A DNA stretch of 64,000 nt from NCBI GenBank assembly GCA_965279195.1, contig CBDIHP010000042.1, forward strand, positions 62,001-126,000, given 5' to 3'. The stretch is from CBDIHP01 sp965279195 (GTDB lineage Bacteria; Planctomycetota; Planctomycetia; Isosphaerales; Isosphaeraceae). A program made the translations under genes and the position numbers. Below, in pieces: positions 17,580 to 27,442 of the stretch (positions are counted from its first letter, which is position 1; each line of letters begins with the position of its first letter). The notes beneath the pieces are model-generated. The model ran no database searches and was not told the DNA's origin. It was given only the letters and a program-made list of their open reading frames with translations.

Positions 17580-18329
17580 ATGCCCGAGCCCGCAGATGAC
17601 ATCGTGCTGGACGTGATCGCCGTGGGTGCGCATCCCGATGACGTCGAGATCGCCTGCGGCGGGACGCTGGCCCGACTCGCCCGGCTGGGCTACACCGTCG
17701 GGATCGTCGACCTCACCGACGGCGAGCCGACGCCCCTCTCGCCCGGCCCCGACGTCCGCGACGCCGAGGCCGTCGCCGCCGCCAAGATCCTCGGCGTCCA
17801 CCGCCGGATCAACCTCAACCTGCCGAACCGCCGGCTGTTCGACGACTTCACCGCCCGGGTCGCCCTCGCCACGGTCTTCCGGCGCCACAAGCCGCAACTG
17901 GTGCTGGGGTTCGGAGGCAAGACCGTCATGGCCTCGCCCGACCACTTCCAGGCGATGCAGATCACCGACGCCGCGGTGTTCTACAGCCGCCTCTCCAAGT
18001 GGGACGAGCACTTCGACGGGCTCCCGACGCACACGATCAACACCCAGCTCGGGTTCCCCATCGCCTTGCACTCCCTGGATTTGCCGTCCGCCTCGGGCTA
18101 CATCGTCGCCGATATCGGTGATACACTGGAGGCGAAGATCGAGGCGATCCGCTGCTACAAGACCCAGTTCCCGCCCACGAAGGCCGGGATCTTCGGCACG
18201 GTCGAGTCGATGAACCGATACCACGGCATCACGGCGGGCTTCGCGGCCGGCGAGCTGTTCATGACCTACCGTTCCATCGGGGTCAGCGACCTCATGTCGT
18301 TCGCCTGCCCCAGCCCGAGGGCGTCCTGA
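17580..18329 (+). CDS. PIG-L family deacetylase, BshB1-like
   Basis: A 249-residue zinc-dependent N-acetylglucosaminyl deacetylase of the PIG-L/LmbE family. The metal motif G-A-H18-P-D-D21 is complete and a second His lies in S-P-D-H-F-Q-A-M. The length and the G-V-H-R-R-I-N-L region resemble BshB1, which deacetylates GlcNAc-malate in bacillithiol synthesis. BshA and BshC are not in this window, so the substrate is open; other LmbE proteins deacetylate lipid- or sugar-linked GlcNAc. The ATG at 17580 is chosen over an in-frame upstream start because it opens directly into the family N-terminus. Confidence 0.82.
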   Translation: MPEPADDIVLDVIAVGAHPDDVEIACGGTLARLARLGYTVGIVDLTDGEPTPLSPGPDVRDAEAVAAAKILGVHRRINLNLPNRRLFDDFTARVALATVFRRHKPQLVLGFGGKTVMASPDHFQAMQITDAAVFYSRLSKWDEHFDGLPTHTINTQLGFPIALHSLDLPSASGYIVADIGDTLEAKIEAIRCYKTQFPPTKAGIFGTVESMNRYHGITAGFAAGELFMTYRSIGVSDLMSFACPSPRAS

Positions 18330-18499
18330 CTCCGACATTGCTGGAGTCGGTCACGCCGTCCGGTCGAGTAGTATTGATCAAACAGTGACGTTCGGTACCG
18401 GATCGGTCGGTGTTGGCGCAGATCTGGGCGGTGAGCGACGTCGGCTCCGGGCTCGGGGCGACTCCCCTCCCCAGCCAGGCAGAAAAGAAGGCGGGTGCG

Positions 18500-19441
<942 letters not shown>

Positions 19442-19596
19442 TGTCAGCGGGCCGACACGAACCGGGCGGCGTTGCGTAAGGGTACGGATACCCTGATTGA
19501 GGCGGGCCGGGCCATCCCGGCGCCCCCTCGTTACCCCCGAACGTGATTCGCCCCTCCCGCCGACCGGATCCCCGCCGGCGGCATCGAGAGACATCC

Positions 19597-21030
19597 ATGC
19601 CCGGCATCGAGGAGTTCCTGGACCATCTGTCGCGGAGCCGGCTGCTCTCCCCCGAGCAGCTCGACGTCGCCAAACAGAAGGGCCGGACCCTCGCCTCCCG
19701 GACCGGGCCCGCCGACGCCGCCGTGTCGCTCGCCAAGGAACTCGTCCAGCAACGCCGGCTGACCTCCTACCAGGCCCGCAAGCTGATCTCGGGCGCGACC
19801 CGGGGCTTCTTCCTTGGCGAGTACCGCATCCTCCGCCCTATCGGCGAGGGGGGCATGGGCAAGGTCTTCCTCGCCGGCCACGAGAAGGACCAGACCCGGG
19901 TCGCCATCAAGGTCCTGCCGCCCCGCAAGGCCACCGAGGGGAGCCAGGCGCTCAAGCGGTTCATCCGCGAGATGGAACTCTCCCAGCGCGTCGTCCACCC
20001 CAACGTCGCCCGCACCCTCGACATCGGTCGCGAGGGCAACGTCTACTTCATGGTCCTGGAGTACATCCCCGGGGCCAGCCTCTATGACCTGGTCAAAGGC
20101 GAGAACGGCGGCCCGCTCCGCGTCCCCGACGCCGCCCGCTACTTCCTCAAGGTGGTCGACGGCCTGGAAGCCGCCCACAAGGCCGGGCTCGTTCACCGCG
20201 ACGTCAAGCCCTCGAACCTGATGGTCACCCCCGAGGGGGACGCTAAACTCCTCGACCTCGGCCTCGCTCGGTCCTCCGAGGACGACGGCCTCGCCCCCCT
20301 GACGGCGCAGCACGTCGTCATCGGCACCCTCGATTACGCCAGCCCCGAGCAGCTCGGCAACGCCGCCCATGCCGACCTCCGCAGCGACCTCTACAGCCTC
20401 GGCTGCTCGCTCTACTTCGCCCTGGCAGGCCGCCCGCCGTTCGACGGCGGCGACGTGGTCAACAAGATCTTCAAGCAGCGGATGGACGACCCCGTCCCCC
20501 TGGAACGGGCCGCCAAGGGGGTCCCCGCCGCCTTCGCCGCGATCATCCGCAAGCTCATGGCCAAGGCCCCCGGCGACCGCTACCAGTCGTGCGCGGAGGT
20601 CCGCGCCGACCTGGTCCGCTGGACCGACCCGTCGGTCGTCCGCGCGATCCTCGGCTCCGAGGCCGACTCCGCCCGGGCCTTCCGGCCCCCCCCGCCGACC
20701 CTGGAGGACGAGGACCTCCGCGTCCTCGACGACGAATTCAGCCGATCGGGGACCGTCTCGCTCCGCGACCTCGGCGACGCCGAGGTCCCCCGCGCACCGA
20801 TGCACAAGCCCCCCCCACCCCCCCGTCCCGCCGTCTTGGTCGGGGGGATCGGCAAGGCCTCGCGGTCCGGACGGGGCGGCGCGGCCGTCGCCGAGCCCGA
20901 CATCGAGCCCATCGACGAGCGTCGGCCGGACTCCCGCGAGGACCTCCGTTGGATCCTTCGGTTCGCCGCCCTGGCCCTCTGCGTCGGGGTCATCTTCCTG
21001 CTCGTCCTGCTCCTGCTGCGGGCGTCCTGA
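19597..21030 (+). CDS. Hanks-type Ser/Thr protein kinase with C-terminal membrane anchor
   Basis: A 477-residue kinase. Residues 1-70 are a helical N-terminal region found before many planctomycete kinases; the kinase domain runs about 76-345. It has the Gly loop G-E-G-G-M-G-K-V, Lys105 in V-A-I-K, H-R-D202-V-K-P-S-N and D220-L-G in place of D-F-G, then G-T-L-D-Y-A-S-P-E-Q. A Pro-rich linker leads to a C-terminal membrane helix at about 453-475 with almost nothing beyond it, so no external sensor domain is visible. The kinase faces the cytoplasm. The neighbouring PP2C is the likely counterpart. Start ATG 19597 has GAGAG upstream. Confidence 0.92.
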   Translation: MPGIEEFLDHLSRSRLLSPEQLDVAKQKGRTLASRTGPADAAVSLAKELVQQRRLTSYQARKLISGATRGFFLGEYRILRPIGEGGMGKVFLAGHEKDQTRVAIKVLPPRKATEGSQALKRFIREMELSQRVVHPNVARTLDIGREGNVYFMVLEYIPGASLYDLVKGENGGPLRVPDAARYFLKVVDGLEAAHKAGLVHRDVKPSNLMVTPEGDAKLLDLGLARSSEDDGLAPLTAQHVVIGTLDYASPEQLGNAAHADLRSDLYSLGCSLYFALAGRPPFDGGDVVNKIFKQRMDDPVPLERAAKGVPAAFAAIIRKLMAKAPGDRYQSCAEVRADLVRWTDPSVVRAILGSEADSARAFRPPPPTLEDEDLRVLDDEFSRSGTVSLRDLGDAEVPRAPMHKPPPPPRPAVLVGGIGKASRSGRGGAAVAEPDIEPIDERRPDSREDLRWILRFAALALCVGVIFLLVLLLLRAS

Positions 21031-21110
21031 TCGGATTGGCCTGCCTTTTGCTCTCTTCCGAGGCACCTCTCAAAGCGACCTTGGTCGATCGCCCGGCGGA
21101 AACGATTCCC

Positions 21111-21320
21111 ATGCAAACTCCCCTGTTCGCACCGGCCGGTTTCGAGCCCGGCAACCTCCCCTCCGGCCCGATCATGCCCGAAGGCATGGTCGAGATCGGG
21201 CTCCTTCTGCCTACGAAACGTGCCGAGGCCCTGCTGAAGCTGGCAAAAGAGCGACGCGAGAGCGTCGGCCAGTTGCTCCGCCGGATGATCGACCGCGAAC
21301 TGAATTCGCTCGAAGACTGA
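21111..21320 (+). CDS. small ribbon-helix-helix-like protein
   Basis: A 69-residue protein from ATG 21111. The N-terminal third is Pro/Gly-rich; the rest reads E-I-G-L-L-L-P-T-K-R-A-E-A-L-L-K-L-A, a strand plus two helices that resemble ribbon-helix-helix DNA-binding proteins (strand, helix A, S-V-G-Q-L-L-R-R helix B). If so, it may bind DNA as a dimer, perhaps as an antitoxin or a local regulator. No toxin gene follows. It lies 80 bases after the kinase on the same strand. It is small, and the fold is a by-eye guess. Confidence 0.55.
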   Translation: MQTPLFAPAGFEPGNLPSGPIMPEGMVEIGLLLPTKRAEALLKLAKERRESVGQLLRRMIDRELNSLED

Positions 21321-21501
21321 GGCGGTTTCCGGCAGCGGCTGTGAGACGGGTTTGCAACATGGATCGCCGGACTTGTAGTTTTTGTACAGTATGCCCTTGT
21401 CGGGCGGATCGCCCTCGCTGAGAATCACCCGGGTCGAGTCGCGTTGAGGTCGCCCGGAGCGGCCCCGCGACCCGCGTCGCTCCGATCCGGAGGCGAGTCG
21501 G

Positions 21502-24500
21502 GTGATCCCTCCCCCGGATACCATCGAGATCGAAGGCCTCGGGCCCACCACGTCCGCGTGGTTCCGATCGACCTTCGGCGAGCCGACGCTGGCCCAGAAC
21601 CTGGCCTGGCCCGCGATCGCCGCGCGGAAAAACGCCCTTCTCGTCGCGCCTACGGGCTCGGGCAAGACCCTCGCCGCGTTCCTCGCCTGCCTCGACTACC
21701 TCTGGGCCAACCCCGGCACCAGGCCGAAGACCCGGATCCTCTACATCTCGCCACTCAAGGCGCTCAACAACGACGTCTACCGGAACCTCCAGCGCCCTCT
21801 GGCAGGGATACTCGAAACGGCCGAGGATCTCGGCACGCCCCTCCGCCCGCTCACCCTCGGACTCCGCACCGGCGACACCCCGCAGGCCGAGCGCCAGAGG
21901 ATGCTCCGGAAGCCGCCGGAGATCCTGATCACGACGCCCGAATCATTGCACCTGCTGCTCACAAGTCGCGCACGCGAGACGCTGGCCGAGGTCGAGTTCG
22001 TCATCGTCGACGAGATCCACGCCCTCTGCAGCAACAAGCGGGGCGTGTTCCTTTCGCTCTTATTGGAGCGGTTGCAGGGGATTGTCCCATCCGAATTCGT
22101 CCGGATCGGGCTTTCCGCGACCCAGCGGCCTCTCGAAGAAGTTGCGCGCTATCTGGGCGGGCTCCGCAAGGAAAACGGGCGGAATGGCATTACACGCTGG
22201 ATTCCCCGGCCGGTCGAGATCCTCAACGCCGGGATGCGGAAGAATCTCGACCTCGAAGTGTCGCTGCCTCGCTTGGCCGGAGACCTCGGCCCCAAGCCCG
22301 GCGAGACCATCTGGCCGGCGATCCAGGACCGGCTGCGGGAATGGATCCTCGGCCATAACTCGACGATCGTCTTCGCCAACAACCGGCGGGTGGTCGAGAA
22401 GCTCTCGACCCAGCTGAACGAGTCTGCCTCTGCCGAATCCATTGCGGACGAAGACGTTACGCCCCTGGCCCGGGCCCATCACGGGAGCCTGAGTCTGGAG
22501 GAGCGGCGGGCGACTGAGACCGCACTCAAGGCCGGCGAACTGCGGGCGGTCGTGGCGACGGCGTCCCTGGAACTGGGCATCGACATGGGGGCGGTCGACC
22601 TGGTCTGCCAGGTCGGCTCGCCCGGCGGCGTCGCCAGGGGACTCCAGCGTGTCGGTCGAGCAGGCCACATCGTCGGCCAGGTCAGCAAGGGGCGGATCCT
22701 CGCCCGGACCCCTTCCGAACTGCTCGAATCGGCCGCCGTCGCGCATGAAATGGTCGCCGGCCGGGTCGAGGTCCTCCGCGTCCCCCAGAACTGCCTCGAC
22801 ATCCTTGCCCAGCAGCTGGTCGCGTGCGTGGCATCCGGACCCTGCGAGGTCACGAAACTGTATGACCTCGTCCGCTCGTCTTACCCCTATCGCGACCTCC
22901 CGGCGGCGGCGTTCGAGAGCGTGCTGAAGCTGATCTCGGGCCGGTTCCCCAGCGCCACGTTCCGCGACCTCCACGCCCGGGTGAGCTGGGATCGCCTGAG
23001 CAACACGCTCATGCCCCTGCCCGGCACGTCGCGTTCGGCCCTGAGCGGCGGCGGCACGATCCCCGATACCGGCCAGTACCCGCTCTACCTCGGCGAGAAG
23101 GGGCCGAAGCTCGGCGAACTCGACGAGGAGTTCGTGCTCGAACAGCGCCCCGGGCAGACGTTCGTGCTCGGGACCTCGACCTGGAAGATCGAGTCGATCG
23201 ACCCCCAGAAGGTCGTCGTCAGCGCCGCGGGCGGCCAGGCGGCCCTCATGCCGTTCTGGCGAGGGGAGTCGGTCCCGAGGACGTTCGAACTGGGCCAGGC
23301 AGTCGGCGCGTTGACCCGCGCGATGGCCGAGCGTGTGGACGAGGACGAGGCGTCCGCCACGGCGTGGCTGGGGCGCGAGTATCACGTCGCGGAGCAATCG
23401 GCGAGGTCGCTCCTGGGCTACGTCCGGAGGCAGAAGCGGCTCGCGGGCGTGGTGCCGGACGACCGGACGATCCTGGTCGAGGCGTTCCGCGACCCGGCCG
23501 GCGAGGTCGGCCTGGCGATCCTCTCCCCGTTCGGCGGCCGGCTCCACCGGGCCCTCGACCTGGCGATCCGCGGCCATTTCCGCGAACGCTTCGGCTTCCT
23601 CCCAGCGACGCTCCACGCCGACGACGGCATCCTGATTCGGCTCCCTCGCGCGGATTCCCTGCCGTTCGACATCCTCTCGGAACTCACCCCGCAGCGGGCC
23701 GAGGACCTGATCCGCTCCGAACTCGGCGAGAGCGCCATCTTCGGCCTGCGGTTCCGCCAGAACGCCGGGCGGGCCCTGCTGTTGCCCAGGCCGGACCCCG
23801 CGAAGCGGACGCCCTTGTGGCTCCAGAGACTGAGGGCAAAGGACCTGCTCCAGGTCGTCCGCAACTACCCCGATTTCCCGATCGTCGTCGAGACCTACCG
23901 CGAGTGCCTCGACGACGACCTCGACCTGCCCCGGCTCCGCGAGGTCCTGCAGGAAATTCAGGACGGCGCGATCCAGGTCGCCATGCGAGACGGCGAGGTG
24001 GCGTCCCCGTTCACGTCGACCCTCATCTTCAAGTTCACGACCCAGTACCTCTACCAGTGGGACGAGCCGAAGACGCCGGACTCCAGGGCCAATCGCAAGG
24101 GCGAGGTCGACGCCGCGCTCCTGGATTCGCTGCTCGAATCGGACGCCATCGGACGGGTCGAGTCGCGTCTCCGGGGCATCGGCCGGCCGCCCCGGACCAC
24201 CGAGGAGATGGCCGAGACCCTGCGGCAACTCGGCGACCTCACCGCCGAGGAACTCGAAGGCCCGATGGCGGCACAGGTGGCCGAACTCGCCGCGTCGGGC
24301 CGGGTGATTGCCATCGAGCTTCAAGGCACGGCGAGACCGCAGCGTTACATCCTGGGCGAGGAGGCCGATCTCTACGGCCGGGCATTCCAGGGGAAGGAGC
24401 CCGAACCGATGGCGACGGTCGTCCGGCGCTACCTGCGGTCGCACGCGCTCGTCGGGCTGGGCGACCTCATCGGCCGCTATCCACTGAGCCCGGCCGAGGC

Positions 24501-25899
24501 GACTGAACTGCTGGAGCGCTGGGCCGAGGACGGCACCCTGGTGCCTGTCGAGGTCGGTGGGGCGAAGTGGGCGGATCGGGGTAACCTGGACGAGGTCCGG
24601 CGGCTGTCGCTGGCGATCCGCCGGAAGGAGAGCGTGGCCGTCGCCCCCGAGGTCTTCGCCGACTTCGTCGCGCGTCGGCAGCACATCCATCCGACGACCC
24701 GTCGCGAGGGGTTCGAGGCGTTCCGGCAAATGCTCGAACGGCTCGAAGGCTACGCGGCCACGGCCGAACTCTGGGAGTCCGAGATCCTCCCTCGCCGCCT
24801 ATTGTCCTACAAATCCGCCTGGCTCGACGAGGCCCTGCTGGGCGGCGACTGGGTCTGGCGAGCCCGGTCGGAGTCGGAGCGTGGGGATCCCCGGGCGGCG
24901 TTCCTGTCGAGGGGATTCGTCGGCGGTTTCCCGATGGTCGAGGCCGAGGGCGATCCCCTCTCGGACGCCGCCGCGAAGACCCTGGCCCAGCTCGAAGGCC
25001 GGGGCGCGTGGTACGTGGCCGACCTGGCGCAGGCGGTCGGGCTGTCGCCGTCCAATGTGAGATTCGCGCTCCGCGACCTCCAGAATCGCGGGCTCGTCAG
25101 CAACGACCGTTTCGACGCCCTGCGGCCGGCGGGCGAGCGGATGCTGGAGGCCCTGGCCGAGGCCGGTTCGGCGTCCGCGTCGCGGGGCCTGCTGCGTTCG
25201 ACCCGGGCGCCCCGGACCGTCGGCGGTCAGCCCGAGGGGCGGTGGTCGGCGTTCCGATTGACCGATCAGGCCGATCCCGAGACCCGGGCGCTGGCCTGGG
25301 CGTCGGCCCTGCTCGACCGTTACGGGGTCCTCTGCCGCGAGACGGCCGGGCAGGATCCGTGGGCCCCCCCCTGGCGCGAGCTTTATCCCTGGCTGGATCG
25401 GGCCGAGCTTCGCGGGGACGTCCGGCGCGGGTACCTGGTGGAGGGTCTCTCGGGCGTCCAGTACGCCACCGAGGAGACCATCACGGAACTTTCACGCCTG
25501 GCCGGCCATCGCGACGAGTCGCCGACGCCGTTCCTGGTCTCAACGCTTGATCCGGCTTGTCTTTACGGCTCGGGTGCCCCCTTCGATATCCCCCTGCTCG
25601 AAGGAGGGACGGCGCGGTTGAACCGGTCGGCATCGAACTGGGTGGTGATGCTGGGCGGACGGCCGGTCCTGATCGTCGAGGGTCAGGGCAAGCGTCTGAC
25701 GGGCCTGGCGTCGGCGTCGGACGCGGAACTCCAGGCGGCGGTGGCACTTCTGCCGGGGCTGGCGGGGCCGTCGCGGAGGGTGCTGAAGGTCGGGACCTAC
25801 AACGGCGCGGCGACGCTGGCGAGCCCGGCGGTCCCCTGGCTGGCCGGAGCGGGGTTCGTCCGCAACCCGCCGGGCATGGCCTTTTACGCGGGCTGGTAA
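21502..25899 (+). CDS. lhr: Lhr-type ATP-dependent helicase (full length)
   Basis: A 1465-residue large helicase-related protein, close in length to the E. coli Lhr. Motif I is A-P-T-G-S-G-K55-T, motif II is D170-E-I-H173, motif III S-A-T and motif VI Q-R-V-G-R-A-G-H at about 382. After the two RecA domains come the winged-helix and beta-barrel parts of the Lhr core to about 850, then the long C-terminal region that marks full-length Lhr. Lhr is a 3'-5' single-stranded-DNA translocase and RNA:DNA helicase linked to DNA repair. GTG 21502 has GGAG 10 bases upstream. The downstream metallophosphoesterase has its own promoter. Confidence 0.92.
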   Translation: MIPPPDTIEIEGLGPTTSAWFRSTFGEPTLAQNLAWPAIAARKNALLVAPTGSGKTLAAFLACLDYLWANPGTRPKTRILYISPLKALNNDVYRNLQRPLAGILETAEDLGTPLRPLTLGLRTGDTPQAERQRMLRKPPEILITTPESLHLLLTSRARETLAEVEFVIVDEIHALCSNKRGVFLSLLLERLQGIVPSEFVRIGLSATQRPLEEVARYLGGLRKENGRNGITRWIPRPVEILNAGMRKNLDLEVSLPRLAGDLGPKPGETIWPAIQDRLREWILGHNSTIVFANNRRVVEKLSTQLNESASAESIADEDVTPLARAHHGSLSLEERRATETALKAGELRAVVATASLELGIDMGAVDLVCQVGSPGGVARGLQRVGRAGHIVGQVSKGRILARTPSELLESAAVAHEMVAGRVEVLRVPQNCLDILAQQLVACVASGPCEVTKLYDLVRSSYPYRDLPAAAFESVLKLISGRFPSATFRDLHARVSWDRLSNTLMPLPGTSRSALSGGGTIPDTGQYPLYLGEKGPKLGELDEEFVLEQRPGQTFVLGTSTWKIESIDPQKVVVSAAGGQAALMPFWRGESVPRTFELGQAVGALTRAMAERVDEDEASATAWLGREYHVAEQSARSLLGYVRRQKRLAGVVPDDRTILVEAFRDPAGEVGLAILSPFGGRLHRALDLAIRGHFRERFGFLPATLHADDGILIRLPRADSLPFDILSELTPQRAEDLIRSELGESAIFGLRFRQNAGRALLLPRPDPAKRTPLWLQRLRAKDLLQVVRNYPDFPIVVETYRECLDDDLDLPRLREVLQEIQDGAIQVAMRDGEVASPFTSTLIFKFTTQYLYQWDEPKTPDSRANRKGEVDAALLDSLLESDAIGRVESRLRGIGRPPRTTEEMAETLRQLGDLTAEELEGPMAAQVAELAASGRVIAIELQGTARPQRYILGEEADLYGRAFQGKEPEPMATVVRRYLRSHALVGLGDLIGRYPLSPAEATELLERWAEDGTLVPVEVGGAKWADRGNLDEVRRLSLAIRRKESVAVAPEVFADFVARRQHIHPTTRREGFEAFRQMLERLEGYAATAELWESEILPRRLLSYKSAWLDEALLGGDWVWRARSESERGDPRAAFLSRGFVGGFPMVEAEGDPLSDAAAKTLAQLEGRGAWYVADLAQAVGLSPSNVRFALRDLQNRGLVSNDRFDALRPAGERMLEALAEAGSASASRGLLRSTRAPRTVGGQPEGRWSAFRLTDQADPETRALAWASALLDRYGVLCRETAGQDPWAPPWRELYPWLDRAELRGDVRRGYLVEGLSGVQYATEETITELSRLAGHRDESPTPFLVSTLDPACLYGSGAPFDIPLLEGGTARLNRSASNWVVMLGGRPVLIVEGQGKRLTGLASASDAELQAAVALLPGLAGPSRRVLKVGTYNGAATLASPAVPWLAGAGFVRNPPGMAFYAGW

Positions 25900-25909
25900 C
25901 GCGTCAACG

Positions 25910-25918
25910 TGTTATAAT
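25910..25918 (+). promoter_or_regulatory. extended -10 promoter for the MPE-kynB-kynU operon
   Basis: A perfect TGTTATAAT (TGn-TATAAT) at 25910-25918, just after the lhr stop and 54 bases before the metallophosphoesterase start. No clear -35 is present, as is usual for extended -10 promoters. Confidence 0.6.
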
Positions 25919-25971
25919 CACGACGGTTCCGGTCGCCAGGCCGGACGGATGGACCTCCCGGGAATCGACGC

Positions 25972-26796
25972 ATGGGCCCGCCGGATTCCGACGCCCCGCA
26001 GGATCCGCTGCGTTACGACTGCATCGTCATCAGCGACCTGCACCTCGGCAGCGACATGTGCCAGGCGAGGCTCCTGGAGTCGTTCCTCCAGTGGGCCTGC
26101 GCGTCGTCGAAGGAACTGGTGATCAACGGCGACATCTTCGATGATCTGAACTTCAAGCGCCTCAACAAACGGCACTTCGCTTGCCTCAAGGTCATCCGAC
26201 GCAACTCGGACCGGGACGATTTCAGGCTGACCTGGGTCCGGGGCAATCACGACGGCCCGGCCGACATCGTCAGCCACATCGTCGGCGTCGAGATCCACGA
26301 CGAGTACGTCTACGACAACGGCCAGGTCCGGCTCTTGATCCTCCACGGCGACCAGTTCGACCACTTCATCACCCAGTACAAGCTCATCACCGACATCTTC
26401 TGCGGGATCTTCTACTTCATCCAGCGGCTCGCCCCGCACCGGGCCTCGCGCTGGATCCGCCGGGTGTCGAAGCGGTGGCAGCGGAACAGCGAACTCGTGC
26501 AGAACTCGGCCATCGAGTACGCCCAGAACAAGGGCATGAAGTACGTCACCTGCGGGCATACCCACCTGCCGCTGACGGCCGAGCGCAACGGCATCCGCTA
26601 CTTCAACTCGGGCACCTGGATCGAATCCCCCCCCTGCCCGTTCGTGTCGGTGAAGGGCAACGAGGTCCGGCTGGAAACCTGGCCGCCGATGCTCGAAGAC
26701 CGCGCGGGGGCCGATGAGGAGCGGGATTTCCCCGAGTCGGCCGAGATGCGGATCCGACCCGCCACCTCGCGCGGGCTGACCCCCCAGATCGCCTGA
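25972..26796 (+). CDS. calcineurin-like metallophosphoesterase, LpxH-like
   Basis: A 274-residue metallophosphoesterase. The two-metal site is complete: S-D22-L-H24-L, N-G-D54-I-F-D, G-N-H93-D, L-H-G-D and G-H-T-H. The arrangement and length match UDP-2,3-diacylglucosamine pyrophosphatase-like proteins (LpxH/LpxI group), which cleave the pyrophosphate in lipid A synthesis. Its neighbours point elsewhere: the kynB start comes one base after its stop. The substrate therefore stays open between a lipid A precursor and another phosphodiester. Lhr sits just upstream, and MPE-Lhr pairs are known in repair clusters, though the intervening promoter argues for separate transcription. Confidence 0.82.
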   Translation: MGPPDSDAPQDPLRYDCIVISDLHLGSDMCQARLLESFLQWACASSKELVINGDIFDDLNFKRLNKRHFACLKVIRRNSDRDDFRLTWVRGNHDGPADIVSHIVGVEIHDEYVYDNGQVRLLILHGDQFDHFITQYKLITDIFCGIFYFIQRLAPHRASRWIRRVSKRWQRNSELVQNSAIEYAQNKGMKYVTCGHTHLPLTAERNGIRYFNSGTWIESPPCPFVSVKGNEVRLETWPPMLEDRAGADEERDFPESAEMRIRPATSRGLTPQIA

Positions 26797-26797
26797 G

Positions 26798-27442
26798 ATG
26801 CTCTACGACATCACGCCCCTGGTCACCCCCGGCTTCCCCGTCTGGCCGGGGGACACCCCGCCCGATCGCGAGGTCCTGCTCGACCTCCGGCGGGGCGACA
26901 CCATCACGCTCTCCACGCTCCGGGCTACCGTCCACCTGGGGGCCCACGCCGACGCACCCAGCCACTACGGCGAGCCCGCCCCGACGATCGAGGCCCGCGA
27001 CCTCTCCCACTACCTCGGCCGCTGCCGAGTCGTACACATTCCGGCCGCGAGGCGGACGCGGATCGGCTTGGAACATTTCCCCATCGATCGCCTCGATGCG
27101 CCCCGGGTCCTCATCCGCACGGGGACCTATCCTCAGGACGGCATCTTCCACGAGGACTTCGCCGCGCTCGAGCCTTCGCTGGTGGACACGCTCCACGCCA
27201 GGGGCGTCCGACTGATCGGGCTCGACACGCCGTCGGTCGACCTGTTCGACTCGAAGGACCTGCCGAGCCACAAGGCATTCTTGCGCCATGACATGGCGAT
27301 CCTCGAAGGCCTGGTGCTCGACGCCGTGCCCGGTGGTCTCTACGAGCTGATCGCCCTCCCCTTGCGGATCGCCGGGTTCGACGCCAGCCCGGTGCGGGCG
27401 GTGCTCCGGACCTGGCGGGAGGGTTTCGCCGATGAGCCATGA
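26798..27442 (+). CDS. kynB: kynurenine formamidase (cyclase family)
   Basis: A 214-residue member of the metal-dependent cyclase/arylformamidase family. The Zn motif H46-L-G-A-H50-A-D52 is the family signature, and the N-terminus opens M-L-Y-D-I-T-P as in KynB. KynB hydrolyses N-formylkynurenine to kynurenine and formate. It starts one base after the metallophosphoesterase stop and overlaps kynU by 11 bases. The kynureninase neighbour makes this assignment strong. No tryptophan 2,3-dioxygenase is in the window, so the first step is encoded elsewhere. Confidence 0.88.
   Translation: MLYDITPLVTPGFPVWPGDTPPDREVLLDLRRGDTITLSTLRATVHLGAHADAPSHYGEPAPTIEARDLSHYLGRCRVVHIPAARRTRIGLEHFPIDRLDAPRVLIRTGTYPQDGIFHEDFAALEPSLVDTLHARGVRLIGLDTPSVDLFDSKDLPSHKAFLRHDMAILEGLVLDAVPGGLYELIALPLRIAGFDASPVRAVLRTWREGFADEP

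Noticed and set aside
15990..18338. A 782-codon minus-strand frame opposite cobL and the PIG-L gene
   Set aside because: It crosses two genes with clear motifs, has biased composition (Gly/Arg/Asp/Val) and no domain.
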